From Paludibacteraceae bacterium (GTDB lineage Bacteria > Bacteroidota > Bacteroidia > Bacteroidales > Paludibacteraceae): a DNA stretch of 24,922 nucleotides. The stretch is from assembly GCA_017542915.1 (NCBI GenBank), contig JAFXWI010000017.1, positions 1 through 24,922 on the forward strand, read 5' to 3'. Numbering within the stretch: the stretch's first letter is position 1; every line of letters begins with the position of its first letter. The notes beneath the pieces were generated by a model. That model was not told the DNA's origin and ran no database searches. It saw only the letters and a list, made by a program, of their open reading frames with translations. Both the position numbers and the translations under genes were made by a program. This document shows, in pieces, positions 24,322 to 24,922 of this stretch.

Positions 24322-24922
24322 CCATCTTGATGGCGGTCATTGTTTCCACGGCAGAAGCCGTGGAGACCATCATCGTGGGTGAGATCGTCAATGAGACGAC
24401 GGGCGAAGCTATTCCGAATGTCAATATCCATTTCCGGGGCACGAAGATCGGCACCTCTTCCGACGCCAACGGCGCCTATGCGCTGCGCGTAGATATGCAG
24501 GCGAAGGCGCAATTAGTCTTCTCCGCCGTGGGCTATTACACCCAGCGGTTTGAGATCGAACCCGGCTCCATGGCAGGGCTGCAGGTCTCTATGCGCGAGA
24601 AAGTAGCGACGCTCACAGAGGTGGTCATTGCGCCTAACGAGAACCCCGCATTGGCTATCCTGCGGCAGGTTCGGGAGCACCGCAAAGAGAATGACCGCAC
24701 CCTTCATGCGGACTTGACGACCGACGTACAGCGCGAACAAACGCTCTATGTCTCGCATATCGGCAAGAGGCAACTGCGCCGCGCCCTTTGGCGAAGCCTG
24801 CAAGCGGGCATGATCGCCCAAGAGGACTCCACGTATATCCTGCCGCTCTACCGCGAGACGCAGACCTATCGTCTGAACGGCAAAGAGATGATCCCTGCCA
24901 ACGACCAGCGCACACAGGCGCT
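24267..24922 (+). CDS. DUF5686/carboxypeptidase-regulatory-like outer-membrane protein, 3'-truncated by window edge
   Basis: The open frame runs from ATG 24267 to the last base, so only about 218 residues are visible. The start gives a good signal peptide: MSGLTAKRSYRRFIAGLTAI, a hydrophobic LMAVIVS, and a cleavage site near TAEA. A carboxypeptidase-D regulatory-like beta-sandwich follows (about 36-105: VGEIVNETTGEAIPNVNIHF, GTSSDANGAYALRV, LVFSAVGYYTQ). Then comes the segment TLTEVVIAPNENPALAILRQ and VREHRKEND, typical of the DUF5686 family of large Bacteroidota outer-membrane proteins of unknown function. The rest, expected to be a beta-barrel, is outside the window. The n-region of the signal is encoded by short direct repeats. 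A tandem array lies just upstream, and no -33/-7 promoter pair is visible there. Confidence 0.85.
   Translation, partial: MSGLTAKRSYRRFIAGLTAILMAVIVSTAEAVETIIVGEIVNETTGEAIPNVNIHFRGTKIGTSSDANGAYALRVDMQAKAQLVFSAVGYYTQRFEIEPGSMAGLQVSMREKVATLTEVVIAPNENPALAILRQVREHRKENDRTLHADLTTDVQREQTLYVSHIGKRQLRRALWRSLQAGMIAQEDSTYILPLYRETQTYRLNGKEMIPANDQRTQA

Overview
The window looks like chromosomal DNA of a member of the Bacteroidales (Bacteroidota), probably host-associated. Three things support this. The promoters have the Bacteroidota form, TTG or TTTG, 20 nt, then TAnnTTTG. Lineage-typical families are present: DUF6242, DUF3127, DUF5686, an IgGFc-binding-like giant secreted protein with a T9SS-like tail, and a LolC-type permease after rbfA. 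Clear Shine-Dalgarno sequences are largely absent. Every gene except one (a 5-formyltetrahydrofolate cyclo-ligase) is on the + strand. There are no tRNA or rRNA genes, no insertion sequences, no phage genes and no CRISPR array.

Layout. 1-2412: the 3' part of an OmpR-type response regulator whose phospho-acceptor position is Glu instead of Asp, then rpe and a short ComEC/Rec2 protein. 2429-12217: a strong promoter drives a 2285-residue secreted repeat protein, an overlapping outer-membrane protein, xseA and a helix-hairpin-helix protein, all coupled by overlaps. 12276-15131: ddl with its own promoter, a polyprenyl diphosphate synthase and a conserved hypothetical gene. 15106-15708 (minus): the cyclo-ligase, convergent with and overlapping the hypothetical gene, with its own promoter. 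15806-18486: a DUF6242 lipoprotein and pgk. 18531-20660: a possible structured leader, then DUF3127, a metallophosphoesterase and recO, all overlapping. 20705-21011: rpmH with promoter, leader hairpin and terminator. 21018-24179: rbfA, a LolC/E-type permease, a small lipoprotein and xerD. 24267-end: the start of a DUF5686/carboxypeptidase-regulatory outer-membrane protein, cut by the window edge.

Most genes are core functions: pentose phosphate pathway, glycolysis, peptidoglycan precursor, isoprenoid, folate, ribosome, DNA repair and chromosome dimer resolution. The accessory part is the giant CDS-repeat protein and its overlapping outer-membrane partner, which read as a surface display or adhesion pair.

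The most striking unexplained signal is a family of short tandem arrays. Units are 7 or 8 nt, once 9 nt, in 4-6 copies. They sit at gene junctions, often with the stop codon inside the first unit and sometimes with the next start codon in or right after the last unit. Three related arrays lie inside coding regions (xseA, the permease and the small lipoprotein), read in a stop-free orientation. Because 7 and 8 are not multiples of 3, a stop-bearing unit shifts its stop through the reading frames. The arrays may be slippage-born junction elements that act as all-frame translation stops.
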